From Myxococcota bacterium (lineage in GTDB: Bacteria > Myxococcota_A > Bradymonadia > UBA7976 > UBA1532), in assembly GCA_023150895.1 (NCBI GenBank), contig JAKLJY010000003.1, forward strand, positions 1 through 64,000: a stretch of 64,000 bases of DNA, given 5' to 3'. The position numbers and the translations under genes are program-made. This document shows positions 15,910-26,149 of the stretch, in pieces; within the stretch, counting starts at the first letter, position 1, and every line of letters begins with the position of its first letter. A model generated the notes under the pieces. The model saw only the letters and a list, made by a program, of their open reading frames with translations, searched no databases and was not told where the DNA came from.

Positions 15910-17991
15910 TCAGTTGATGTTGAACGGAAGCCGCAGGGTCTGATTCGTCCCGTCGAACGGCGGGACTTTCAGGCTGCCGAGCGCGCCGCGGACGCAGCTG
16001 TTTCCGCTCGGCGTCCCGCCTTCCATCCGGACGTTGATTACGTCGCCTCGCGGCAGAATCGTCGCCTTGATCTCGAAGTTCCGTCGGCCGGGGTCGCGTC
16101 GGATTTCTTCCTGGAGGCACTTGATGATCTGCGGGTTGCGCTCGGCGACGAGGGCGTTCATCGCCCCCTGATCGAAGGTCCTCCCGGTCCCACCGCCGGG
16201 CGATGTGCCGTCGAGCTCGCTCGTGGCGGCGAGGCGCTCCTCTTCCGCCATCTTTCGGGCCTCATCGCGCGCACGTTTCATGGACGCATCGGCCTGCCGG
16301 GTCTTCGTCCGCTCCGCAACCTCGGCGGCCGTTTCGGGCGCTTCGTCGGGCAGCAGGATCTGCGGGAGCGCACCGGTCCACTTCGCGACGAGTCCCGCGA
16401 GGTGGGCCTTCTCCGGCTTCGGCAACGTGCTCTGGTACCACGCGAACCCGCCGCCGAGACCACCGACGATGAGCAGCAGGCCCATGCCGACCGACATGAA
16501 CATCCGCGTACGGCGCCGATCGGCCGCTTCACGCGCTTCTTCGGCCCGACGTTTGTCCCGCTCCGCCTTCTCGTGCACCCACGAAACGAGCGCGTCATCG
16601 AAGACCGCGTGCTCGGACAAGGCGAGCCGTTTGTCGGTCTCGATGTCGTAGAGGTTCGTGTCTGCGACGATCTCTTCGCCGAAGAGCTTCTCGATGATCT
16701 GCTTCGATGTGAACGGCCCGTAGTCGACGCCCTGCTTTTCGACGAGCCAGCGCTGCGTCGTCCCGTCGTCCTCGACGACGCCTGCGGGGCGGAGCTCGGG
16801 AATGACGAAGCCGCCGCCGTCCACCGCGGGCTCAGGCCGCTTTCGTGCGGCCCGTGGCGCGGCCTTTCCGGGGCCGGGTTTCGCCGCGGGGGCCCGAGGA
16901 GGCGGTGGAGCCGCCGGCGCCGGTGCGACGCTCGGCGAGTCGTCGAGCGAGACGATGGAAGACTCGGGCCGGAGTGCGTCGCCTTCGCCGTCTCGCTCGG
17001 AACCTCGGTTGGCTTCGATGATGTGGAGGAGTTCCGTCTTGAGTTCGTTCGGATCCCGGAAACGCGAGACGCCCTCGCCGCCCCAGCAGCGCACGAGAAC
17101 CTTTTCGAGCCCCTCGGGCAAACGGCGCGCGACGTCCGGTGCGACGGCCGGTACATCGGGGTCGAGCGGGCGACCCGCGAGGAGTGCATAAAGGATCGCG
17201 CCGAGCGCGAAGAGGTCGTCGGCGGCGAATCGGGTCGCGCTCGGAGAGCCGGCGACGGGCGCGCCGGACGGTGCCTCGAGCGCGTCGAGGGCCCCCTCGA
17301 TGTTCAGGTCCGCCTCGTGCGCGTCGTCGGTGGCCACCGGTCCCGCGGGCGAGGGCACTGCGCCGGCAGCGCCCCGGGGGAAACACATGGCGTCCCAGCG
17401 GCCGAGAGACGCGCGGCGGTCGACGAGTCCGGCCCGCAGCGCGCCGAGCCCGAAATCCGCCACCTTCACGCGCCCGGTCCGGTTGATCAGCACGTTGCCC
17501 GGGCGAAGCGTGCCGTGGGCCAGATGAGGAAGCGCATATTGAAGTGCATTGCAGACGTGCGCGACGAGGTTGTAGGCCCCTTTCAGCGTGAAGCACTTGC
17601 CCGCCTCGGACTTCTTCTCGAGGAGCTCGGCGAGCGTCTGCCCGTCGACGAACTCCCGCGCGATGTATCGCCGCTTGTTCTCCCGCCCGAGCCCGAAGAC
17701 GCTGACGAGGTTCTTGTGGGCGAGCCCGGCCGTCACTTTGATCGAGGTTCGCAGCTCGTCCGTCGATGCGCGGTCGGTCGCGAGGACGCCGTCGAGCACT
17801 ACGATGACGATCTTGCGGCCGCTCTTCTCGTCGACCGCCCGATAGATGGGGCCGATGACGTCGTCCCGCAGGCGCTCGTCGACGACGAATCTGCTGCCGA
17901 CCGTGTCGCCCTGCTTGAGCCGGACGAACTCCGGCTGTGGGCTCGTGGCGGCGGGAACGCCGGCGACTCCGGGCGTATTCTCGGTCTGCAA
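15910..17991 (-). CDS. Membrane pseudokinase with GYF-like domain and AgmX-type C-terminal domain
   Basis: 693 aa from a TTG at 17991 with GGAG six bases upstream; the frame stays open further but the upstream part is antisense to another gene. Residues 34-330 have a protein-kinase fold, but the VAIK Lys is Val64, the HRD motif is HGT (159-161) and the Gly loop is degraded; only DFG (179-181) is kept. So it is very likely inactive as a kinase. Residues about 412-470 look like a GYF_2-type domain (WLVEKQGVDYGPF). A transmembrane helix lies at 497-518, then a coiled region and a C-terminal AgmX/TonB-C-like domain (NPQIIKCLQEEIRRD and VPPFDG). First gene of the operon down to tsaE. Confidence 0.82.
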   Translation of the reverse strand: MQTENTPGVAGVPAATSPQPEFVRLKQGDTVGSRFVVDERLRDDVIGPIYRAVDEKSGRKIVIVVLDGVLATDRASTDELRTSIKVTAGLAHKNLVSVFGLGRENKRRYIAREFVDGQTLAELLEKKSEAGKCFTLKGAYNLVAHVCNALQYALPHLAHGTLRPGNVLINRTGRVKVADFGLGALRAGLVDRRASLGRWDAMCFPRGAAGAVPSPAGPVATDDAHEADLNIEGALDALEAPSGAPVAGSPSATRFAADDLFALGAILYALLAGRPLDPDVPAVAPDVARRLPEGLEKVLVRCWGGEGVSRFRDPNELKTELLHIIEANRGSERDGEGDALRPESSIVSLDDSPSVAPAPAAPPPPRAPAAKPGPGKAAPRAARKRPEPAVDGGGFVIPELRPAGVVEDDGTTQRWLVEKQGVDYGPFTSKQIIEKLFGEEIVADTNLYDIETDKRLALSEHAVFDDALVSWVHEKAERDKRRAEEAREAADRRRTRMFMSVGMGLLLIVGGLGGGFAWYQSTLPKPEKAHLAGLVAKWTGALPQILLPDEAPETAAEVAERTKTRQADASMKRARDEARKMAEEERLAATSELDGTSPGGGTGRTFDQGAMNALVAERNPQIIKCLQEEIRRDPGRRNFEIKATILPRGDVINVRMEGGTPSGNSCVRGALGSLKVPPFDGTNQTLRLPFNIN

Positions 17992-18160
17992 CGTGACTCC
18001 ATCCCCCCCGAGGCGCGGGCCCCGGACCTTCGGCTGCGCGAAACGGAGCCCGGACGGACGAACCGATCGGGGGCACCGCAACCGCCGCATTCTGCCGACC
18101 CCCCCGGCGGTGCGCAAGACCCGTCCACCGGGCCGCCGGCGCCCTCGCGCGGCTTTCGCG

Positions 18161-18190
18161 TTGACATCGGGCGCAGGCCCGCCGTTGAAT
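18161..18190 (+). promoter_or_regulatory. Candidate promoter TTGACA-N18-TTGAAT, leaderless arrangement
   Basis: A perfect -35 TTGACA (18161-18166), 18-bp spacer and TTGAAT (18185-18190). The expected transcript start (18197-18198) is one or two bases before the ATG at 18199, leaving no room for a ribosome-binding site. Confidence 0.5.
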
Positions 18191-18198
18191 GCCTCTCC

Positions 18199-18843
18199 AT
18201 GTCGAAACGCGCCTGCCTGAACCTCGTTTTCGTCGCGCTCCTCGCCGCGACGGGGTGCGAGGAGAACCTCGACCCGGCCACGCCGGACGGAGCGCTTCAC
18301 CGGCTGCGCAACGCCGTCGTCAAGAAGGACGCGCCCGCCATCCTCGACGCGTGCTCGAACCAGACGCGTACACTCCTCAAGGAACTCCACGAAGCGCTGG
18401 CGACGCAGGCGACGACGATCACCGCCAAGTACCCCGACGCGCATCGCGTGGCGGCGAGGGCGAGTTATCCTCCCGGGACGCTCGACGCCAAGACGCCCGA
18501 GGCGTTGTTCGCCGCACTTCTCGCGGGTGGCCTCGATCTCCTCGACCCGTCGGCGGGCCTCGCGTACGGCCTGACCGCCCAGGGCCGGCCGTCGCTCGAC
18601 GGGGATCACGCATCCGTCACCAGCCAGGCAGGCGAAGCCTATGAATTCGTTCTCGAGGGCGGGGCGTGGAAGTCGACGGTCTTCGAGCGCGAGATCGCCG
18701 CGCACATCAATCACGCGAAGCTGCACCAGCAGACGATGGACGAGAACCTGAAGGTCGTCGCGGAGCTCGCCCGCCTCGAGCAGCTCAAGCAGGCTCGAGA
18801 GGCGCCTGCCTCGACCCCACCGTCGGCGCCGGCCGCGCCCTGA
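18199..18843 (+). CDS. Lipoprotein of unknown function
   Basis: 214 aa. Signal peptide with lipobox LAATGC, so acylated at Cys20. Mature part: an N-terminal helical region that counts through DGALHRLRNAVVKKDAPAIL and the like, similar to small NTF2-like or DUF4878-like lipoproteins in pattern (weak), then SLDGDHASVTSQAGEAYEFV and a basic C-terminal helix ending in a Pro/Ala tail. No enzyme motifs. It is divergent from the pseudokinase gene and convergent with the ComEA-like gene, whose reading frame appears to run into it. Confidence 0.75.
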   Translation: MSKRACLNLVFVALLAATGCEENLDPATPDGALHRLRNAVVKKDAPAILDACSNQTRTLLKELHEALATQATTITAKYPDAHRVAARASYPPGTLDAKTPEALFAALLAGGLDLLDPSAGLAYGLTAQGRPSLDGDHASVTSQAGEAYEFVLEGGAWKSTVFEREIAAHINHAKLHQQTMDENLKVVAELARLEQLKQAREAPASTPPSAPAAP

Positions 18844-19344
18844 CGCCATCCTTCGGGGGCGGCGCACACGCAGCCAGGGGCTGAGCGCCGCTCGCTTCTT
18901 TGGCCCGATGCCTCGGACGCGTTCGAGTTCCTCGAGCGTGTCGTAGGGGCGGGCGGCCACGATCCGCTCGGCCAGACGCATGCCGAGTCCGGGGACGGTA
19001 GCGAGCGCCGCCGCCGTGTCGGTGTTCGGATCCAGCGCAACGCCCACGGCCAGACGACGACTCGCCGACATGGGCCCGAGCGCGAGGCTCGGGCAGCCAT
19101 GAACGTCCATGCGCCACCGCTCACCGGCGAGCGGCGCCGTGGCGAGGTCGTCGGTGCATCGACCGTGGGGTCGAGACACGGCGTCGAGGCACGCGACGTG
19201 CTCGGTCCCATCGACGTCGACGGCTTCGAAGTAGCCGTCGCGGCAGGGGGCCGCCGCCGCGGTCCGCCGCAGCCAGGCGCGCCACGGGCTGACGGCGAGA
19301 ATGCAGAGCACGACCAGCGCTGCGGCGAATTGGGCAGACGTCAT
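18844..19344 (-). CDS. ComEA-like membrane protein with helix-hairpin-helix domain (3' end unresolved)
   Basis: The ATG at 19344 has a perfect GAGGAGG seven bases upstream. N-terminal membrane helix (about 3-22), two or three Cys in an extracytoplasmic region, then a double helix-hairpin-helix: TVPGLGMRLAERIVAARP and RVRGIGPKKRAALSPW. ComEA proteins bind incoming DNA during transformation; with no competence genes nearby, a DNA-uptake role is only a suggestion. The frame has no stop after the HhH domain near 18870 and continues antisense through the lipoprotein gene, so the true end is not visible; the boundary given is where the convergent gene begins. A C5 run at this point could hide an indel. 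Confidence 0.6.
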
Positions 19345-19472
19345 CGGCACCTCCTCGAGGTCGTCGCCCGCAGATGGCGGACCTCTCGAAGGATCCATTC
19401 GGCCAACCGGGCGGCGTGTCGCACGAAAAGGCAAAATCGCTCGACGGGAGCGTCACCGCGCGCGTTCTCGCG

Positions 19473-20204
19473 CTACGCCTCCAGGGCGCGGCGCATCGAG
19501 TCCGGCCGATCCGTGAAGATGCCGTCGACGCCGGCTTCCCGCAGGCGGACGGCGGTGGCCGGCTCATTCACCGTCCAGACGTGGACGCGGACCCGACGTC
19601 CAGGGAGCTCGTGGAGCGCCCGAATCAGGGGGGCGCCGACCAACGGCGCCGCCGGATGCCAAGCCTGCGCATCTGCCCGGTGCAGGTGCCAGAACGGAAA
19701 CGACTCGCGAAACCGGACGAACGGATGGAGCGATTCGGTCCCCATGATGAGCGCCCGCGCCACTTCCGGGGCCCGCTCGGCGGCGGCATACATGGCGTGG
19801 AGGTCGAAGCTCGAGAGCAGAACGTCGTTCGTCATCCGATGGGCGCGGATCAGCCGAAGGGTGGCGTCGAGCGCCACCCCGTGTTTGATCTCGACGTTGA
19901 CGGCCACACGACCCCGGACGAGGTCGAGGACCTCGGACAGGCGCGGGATGGATGCGCCGCCCGGGAGGCGGACCCGAGCCACCTCTGCGACGGTCATTGC
20001 GTCCAGGGTTACTGGTGACCCGGGTAGGCGATCGTCATGGTAGACGACGAGTTCGCCGTCCGACGTCTGCCACACGTCGAATTCGATCATGTCGGCACCG
20101 GCGTCGATGGCGGCCTGAAACGCGGCCAACGTGTTCTCGGCGATGTCCAGATCGGAGGCGTGCCCGTGGCACCCCCTGTGTCCGATGATCGTGAGCGGAG
20201 CCAT
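19473..20204 (-). CDS. Glycerophosphodiester phosphodiesterase
   Basis: 243 aa. Family hallmarks: GHRG at 8-11, AENTLAAF, ADMIEFDVWQTSDGELVVYH with the metal-binding Glu/Asp pair and catalytic His, then VEIKHG, SSFDL and a C-terminal VWTVNEP followed by GVDGIFTDRPD. It hydrolyses glycerophosphodiesters to an alcohol and glycerol-3-phosphate. There is no signal peptide, so it is of the cytoplasmic UgpQ type. It lies 62 bp downstream of the HAD phosphatase on the same strand, so the two may be co-transcribed. Confidence 0.93.
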   Translation of the reverse strand: MAPLTIIGHRGCHGHASDLDIAENTLAAFQAAIDAGADMIEFDVWQTSDGELVVYHDDRLPGSPVTLDAMTVAEVARVRLPGGASIPRLSEVLDLVRGRVAVNVEIKHGVALDATLRLIRAHRMTNDVLLSSFDLHAMYAAAERAPEVARALIMGTESLHPFVRFRESFPFWHLHRADAQAWHPAAPLVGAPLIRALHELPGRRVRVHVWTVNEPATAVRLREAGVDGIFTDRPDSMRRALEA

Positions 20205-20266
20205 GGGAGCGTTCTACGGGGGCGGATGCCCGCAGGCAAGGCCGCTGCGTTGCGCTCGACGACGCT

Positions 20267-20887
20267 TCACGGAAACAGCATGGCGAGCGCCGCGAGATCG
20301 TCCACCACGTGGTCCGCGCCCTCCGCGGCGCGACCCCAAGCGACACACACGAACCGGACCCCGGCGTACCGCGCGGTGTCCCGATCGATGACCGTGTCAC
20401 CGACGAAGACGCACGTCTCCGGGGTTCGACCGAGTCCCCGGATCCCATGGAGGAGTGGCTCCGGATCGGGCTTGCGGGCGGCGACTGTATCTCCGAAGAC
20501 CTGCACCCCGAATCGCGGGGCCCAACCCAGGGTCTCCAGAATCGGGCGACCGAACATGCTCGGTTTGTTGGTCACGAGCCCCAGCGGCCGGTCGGCGAGG
20601 GCCTGGAACATGCGCTCCACGCTCGGGTACGGCCGGGAGCGGACGAGCAGGTGCCGCTGGTAGTGGGCGACGAAGGCCTCGCGTGCCCGTGCCAGCATCT
20701 CGGCGTCGGCCTCCGGAATGACCCCGGCGAGCAGCGCCGCCATGCCCCACCCCGTGTGGCGCTCCACTTCGGCGTCGGTGACGTTGCCGAGACCCACCGA
20801 TCGGCGCGCGGCGTTCGCGGCGTCGGCGAGGTCCCCTTTGCTGTCGAGCAGCGTGCCGTCCAGGTCGAAAAGAAAGGCGGTGTTCAT
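20267..20887 (-). CDS. gph: HAD-family phosphatase, phosphoglycolate phosphatase type
   Basis: 206 aa. HAD motif I DLDGTLLDS (D8 nucleophile, D10), motif II in VTNKP, motif III Lys in RKPDPEPLL and motif IV GDTVIDRD. The cap domain between residues 15 and 80 is the helical type found in Gph/PGP enzymes, which remove 2-phosphoglycolate. Related HADs act on other small phosphates, so the symbol is tentative. Divergent from the lipoprotein at 21097. Confidence 0.85.
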   Translation of the reverse strand: MNTAFLFDLDGTLLDSKGDLADAANAARRSVGLGNVTDAEVERHTGWGMAALLAGVIPEADAEMLARAREAFVAHYQRHLLVRSRPYPSVERMFQALADRPLGLVTNKPSMFGRPILETLGWAPRFGVQVFGDTVAARKPDPEPLLHGIRGLGRTPETCVFVGDTVIDRDTARYAGVRFVCVAWGRAAEGADHVVDDLAALAMLFP

Positions 20888-20947
20888 AGGGCGGGAGGGT
20901 GCGCCGGCCGGCCCGAATTTGCGACCCCACGCGGCGACTTTTGTTTT

Positions 20948-20976
20948 GCGACATTTTCGGCTCTGCGCTACGAACC
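20948..20976 (+). promoter_or_regulatory. Candidate promoter TTGCGA-N17-TACGAA
   Basis: TTGCGA at 20948-20953, 17-bp spacer, TACGAA at 20971-20976. It would start transcription about 114 bp before the lipoprotein ATG at 21097. The -35 and spacing are the same as in the elements at 8996 and 55055. Confidence 0.45.
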
Positions 20977-21096
20977 TGATCTCTGCGTCAACGACATCGT
21001 TCCGTCCGCCTCCGCCATGACCGGTGCCCGCCGGTGATTGCGGCCCGCGAGACGACGACCCATCATCGTCCGGCGAGTCCGGACCCGGAGATCAGC

Positions 21097-21558
21097 ATGA
21101 AGTCGACCTGGATGCTCGGTGCGGTGCTTTTTCTCGGGGCGTGCGGCGGTGCGGAAACCGACGGCGAGTCCGCGGCGCTCCTCACGCCCGACGGCGAGAT
21201 GACCGAGGTCACGTCCCTCGACCTGACGGAAGACGGTCGGACCTACGTCATCGACGTGCGCGACGACGGCCGCGTGGCGGGTGACGTCACGGTCAACACG
21301 CGCCGTGGCATCTTCGCCCTGAACGAGTGGGTCGACGAGGTCCGCCGCGGCCACCAGCTGCCGGTGCTCAGCTCCGATGACGGCGAGTTCATCCTGCTGA
21401 CGGACCTCGGCGACATCGCCGAAGACAACACCCCCGAGAATCTCGCCCGAAAGGCTCGGGAACAGGCCCGCACCGGCGCGAACTGCCCGGAGGAGTGCCT
21501 GCACTGCCCGGAGGACAACGTCTTCCTTTGCCAGTCGATGTGCGGCGCCGGGCGCTGA
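21097..21558 (+). CDS. Small lipoprotein with C-terminal Cys cluster
   Basis: 153 aa; the ATG at 21097 has GGAG seven bases upstream. Lipobox LGAC. The mature region has a beta-rich domain (EVTSLDLTEDGRTYVIDVRD) and ends with four to five Cys (NCPEECLHCPED, CQSMCGAG) that could form disulphides or bind metal. It ends 47 bp before hutH, but hutH has its own promoter in that gap. No family recognised. Confidence 0.75.
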   Translation: MKSTWMLGAVLFLGACGGAETDGESAALLTPDGEMTEVTSLDLTEDGRTYVIDVRDDGRVAGDVTVNTRRGIFALNEWVDEVRRGHQLPVLSSDDGEFILLTDLGDIAEDNTPENLARKAREQARTGANCPEECLHCPEDNVFLCQSMCGAGR

Positions 21559-21568
21559 TTCGCCTCGA

Positions 21569-21598
21569 TTGACACCCCGGGCGCGCCGGGCCTAAAAC
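21569..21598 (+). promoter_or_regulatory. hut promoter TTGACA-N18-TAAAAC, leaderless
   Basis: A perfect -35 TTGACA (21569-21574), 18-bp spacer, -10 TAAAAC (21593-21598). The predicted start of transcription is 21605-21606, and hutH begins with GTG at 21606. There is no Shine-Dalgarno sequence between the -10 and the GTG. Confidence 0.6.
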
Positions 21599-21605
21599 CG
21601 GCCCC

Positions 21606-23162
21606 GTGCACACCGTCACCCTCGGTCACGAGCCGCTGACCCTCGCGGGTCTCTTCTCCGTCGCCCACGGCCGAGCGACGGTGGATGTCCACCCCGACGC
21701 CGGTCGCCGCGTCCGTCGCATCCGCGAGCGGATCGACGCGCTGCTCGCCCACGACGCCCCCAACACCTACGGGGTCAATACCGGCTTCGGCGCCCTTGCC
21801 GAGGTGCGAGTCGCAACCGCTGATCTCGCGCGCCTTCAGGTCAACTTGTTGCGAAGCCACGCGACGGGGGTCGGCGAGCCGTTTCCGACCTCGATCACCC
21901 GCGCCATGATGCTGCTGCGCGCGAACGTGCTCGTCCTCGGAACGAGCGGCGTCCGACTCGAGGTTCCGCAGCTGCTCGTCGAGATGATCAATCGCAACGT
22001 CTGCCCGGTCATCCCGCAGAAGGGCTCCGTGGGCGCGTCCGGCGATCTCGCACCGCTCGCCCACCTCGCGCTCGTGCTGATTGGTGAGGGCGAGGCCGTC
22101 TTCGAAGGCGTCGTTCTGCCGGGTGATCAGGCGCTCGCCCGTGCCGGTCTGCATCCGATCACCCTCGCTCCGAAAGAGGGCCTCGCGTTGATCAACGGGA
22201 CGCAGGCCATGACGGCGGACGCAGCGCTCGTCCTCGAGCGGGCCGCCCTCGTCGCGGTCGCCGCGGATGTCGCCGGCGCGATGTCGCTCGAAGCGCTGAA
22301 GGGAACCGTTCGAGCGTTCGATGCCCGGATTCAGGCGATGCGCCCGCACCCCGGGCAAGAGCGGTCGGCGGCCAACCTTCGACGCCTTCTCGCCGACAGC
22401 CCCCTCGCCCTGAGCCACAAGGACTGCGGCAAAGTGCAGGATCCCTACAGCCTGCGCTGCATGCCACAGGTCCACGGCGCGACCCGCGACGTCCTCGATC
22501 ACTGCGCAGCGGTCCTGGCACGGGAGTGCAACGCCGCGACGGACAATCCCCTCGCCTTCGAGGTCGGCGACGCGGTCGAGCTCCTGAGCGGCGGCAACTT
22601 CCACGGCCAACCGGTTGCGTTCGCGGCGGACTTTCTCGGCATTTCTCTCGCCGAACTCGCCAACATCTCCGAGCGTCGAATCGAACAGCTCGTCAACCCG
22701 GCCCTCTCGAGCGGACTTCCGCCGTTTCTCGCACCGGACAGCGGCCTCAACAGCGGCTTCATGATCGCGCAGGTGACGGCCGCCGCCCTCGTCAGCGAGA
22801 ACAAGGTGCTCGCGCATCCGGCCAGCGTGGACAGCATCCCATCGAGCGCGAATCGCGAGGACCACGTCTCGATGGGCACCATTGCCGCCCGCAAGGCGCG
22901 CCAGATCGTCGAACATGTCGAGACGGTGCTGGCGATCGAACTGCTCTGCGGCGCGCAGGGGCTCGAACTGCGCCGACCACTGCGCTCGTCGGCCGGCGTC
23001 GAGGCCGCCCACGCCGCGGTCCGGAGCGTCGCCGCGCCGCTCACCGAAGACCGCATCTTCCACAAGGACATCTCGGCCGTCGCGGCCCTCATACGCGATG
23101 GCCGGCTCGTCCGCGCCGTCGAGGCGGCCGTCGGTCCCCTTCACGCGCTCTCATCGACCTGA
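21606..23162 (+). CDS. hutH: Histidine ammonia-lyase
   Basis: 518 aa, normal length. Removes ammonia from L-histidine to give urocanate, the first step of histidine breakdown. The MIO-forming triad A144-S145-G146 lies in [17 protein letters not shown]; other family motifs are [31 protein letters not shown] and [15 protein letters not shown] start chosen because the N-terminus aligns with known HutH in length and pattern ([14 protein letters not shown]). The neighbours hutU and hutI make HAL, not Phe ammonia-lyase, the right call. Confidence 0.97.
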   Translation: MHTVTLGHEPLTLAGLFSVAHGRATVDVHPDAGRRVRRIRERIDALLAHDAPNTYGVNTGFGALAEVRVATADLARLQVNLLRSHATGVGEPFPTSITRAMMLLRANVLVLGTSGVRLEVPQLLVEMINRNVCPVIPQKGSVGASGDLAPLAHLALVLIGEGEAVFEGVVLPGDQALARAGLHPITLAPKEGLALINGTQAMTADAALVLERAALVAVAADVAGAMSLEALKGTVRAFDARIQAMRPHPGQERSAANLRRLLADSPLALSHKDCGKVQDPYSLRCMPQVHGATRDVLDHCAAVLARECNAATDNPLAFEVGDAVELLSGGNFHGQPVAFAADFLGISLAELANISERRIEQLVNPALSSGLPPFLAPDSGLNSGFMIAQVTAAALVSENKVLAHPASVDSIPSSANREDHVSMGTIAARKARQIVEHVETVLAIELLCGAQGLELRRPLRSSAGVEAAHAAVRSVAAPLTEDRIFHKDISAVAALIRDGRLVRAVEAAVGPLHALSST

Positions 23163-23179
23163 CCCCGAGGTTCACCCGC

Positions 23180-24843
<1,664 letters not shown>

Positions 24844-24847
<4 letters not shown>

Positions 24848-26112
24848 CGACGCTCTCGCTGCTCGTCCGGGGGGCCGCCGAGGTCTTTCCGAGTGGCGGC
24901 GACCCCGTCATTCCGAAGGGCGTCGTCGGCGTCATCGGCGGCCGGGTGGTCCACGTCGGCACAGCCGACACCCTGGCCGCTGCCGGGCTCGTCGTCGGCC
25001 CCGGCACGCAGGTCATCGACGCGGAGGACGGGCTGGTCACCCCGGGACTCGTCGACCCGCACACGCATCTCGTCTTCGCGGGAGATCGCGCCCATGAGTA
25101 CGCGCTGCGGGCGCACGGCGCGAGCTATCAGGAGATCGCCCGGGCCGGCGGCGGCATCGCCCACACGATGGCCATGACGCGCAAGGCCACGGAGGAAGAG
25201 CTGATCGCGCTCGCCGCGCCCCGCCTCGACCGCCTGCTTCGGCAGGGCGTGACGACCGCCGAGGTCAAGTCCGGCTATGGCCTCGATCTCGATTCGGAGT
25301 TGAAACTGCTCCGGGTCATCCGGCGGCTCGATCGGGCACACCCGGTCGACCTTGTCCCGACGTTTCTCGGGGCCCATGTCGTGCCGCCCGAGTATCGGGG
25401 GGATCGCGCGCGGTACGTCAATCTCGTCGTCCACGACATGCTCCCCGAGGTCGCACGCGAAGGTCTCGCGGCGTTCTGCGATGTCTTCGTCGAGGACACG
25501 GCGTTTCATCCCGACGAGGCGGTGCGCATCCTGCGAGCCGCCAGCGCCCTCGGCCTGAAGCCGAAGCTGCACGTCGACCAGCTGTCCGATGGCGGGGGCG
25601 CCCGGCTCGCGGCATCCGTCGACGCGGTCAGCGCGGACCACCTCGAGCACGCGGGGGTCGAGGGCATTCGCGCCCTCGCGAAAGCCGGTACGGCGGCCGT
25701 GCTGCTGCCCGGAGCCACGCTCTTCCTCGGCCAATCCGCACGACCGCCCGCACGAGCCCTGCTCGACGCTGGCGTCCCCGTCGCCCTCGCGACGGACTGC
25801 AACCCCGGGACCTGCCCGACGGAGAACCTGCCGCTGATGCTCACGCTGGGCATGAGCCTGCTCGGGCTGTCGCCGACGGAGGTGCTTCGGGGGGTGACCG
25901 ATCACGCGGCCCGTGCGATCGGGCGCGGCGAAGTCGCCGGCCACCTCGCCGCTGGTCGCCCGGCCGATCTCGTCGTATTCGACGTGCCGAGCCACGTGCA
26001 CCTGCCCTACCACTTCGGCACCCACCACGCCCGCGTCGTCGTGAAGCACGGGCAAGTCGCCTGGCGTCGGCCCCCCGAGCCCTCGCTGCTCGGCCCGCTC
26101 TGCGAGGCTTGA
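24844..26112 (+). CDS. hutI: Imidazolonepropionase
   Basis: 422 aa. Hydrolyses imidazolone-5-propionate to N-formimino-L-glutamate. An amidohydrolase-fold enzyme with the metal site [12 protein letters not shown] near residue 71, then [38 protein letters not shown] and the metal Asp in [10 protein letters not shown]. The GTG start overlaps hutU by four bases. No hutG or hutF follows, so the fate of formiminoglutamate is encoded outside the window; the next gene is a kinase 37 bp downstream. Confidence 0.97.
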
Positions 26113-26149
26113 CGCGCGCAGGCCCGGTCGTGGACAACGGCAGACACCC

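Noticed and set aside
14293-18843. 1516-aa open frame on the plus strand
   Set aside because: It runs antisense through four genes and only its last 214 codons (from 18199) are a real lipoprotein gene with signal peptide and lipobox.
15910-19434. Single 1174-aa protein joining the ComEA-like and pseudokinase regions
   Set aside because: The middle is antisense to a good lipoprotein gene and low-complexity; the pseudokinase has its own TTG with ribosome-binding site, so a fusion is not supported.
21606-23162. Phenylalanine/tyrosine ammonia-lyase instead of HutH
   Set aside because: The MIO lyase family is shared, but the adjacent hutU and hutI and the typical HutH motifs settle it.
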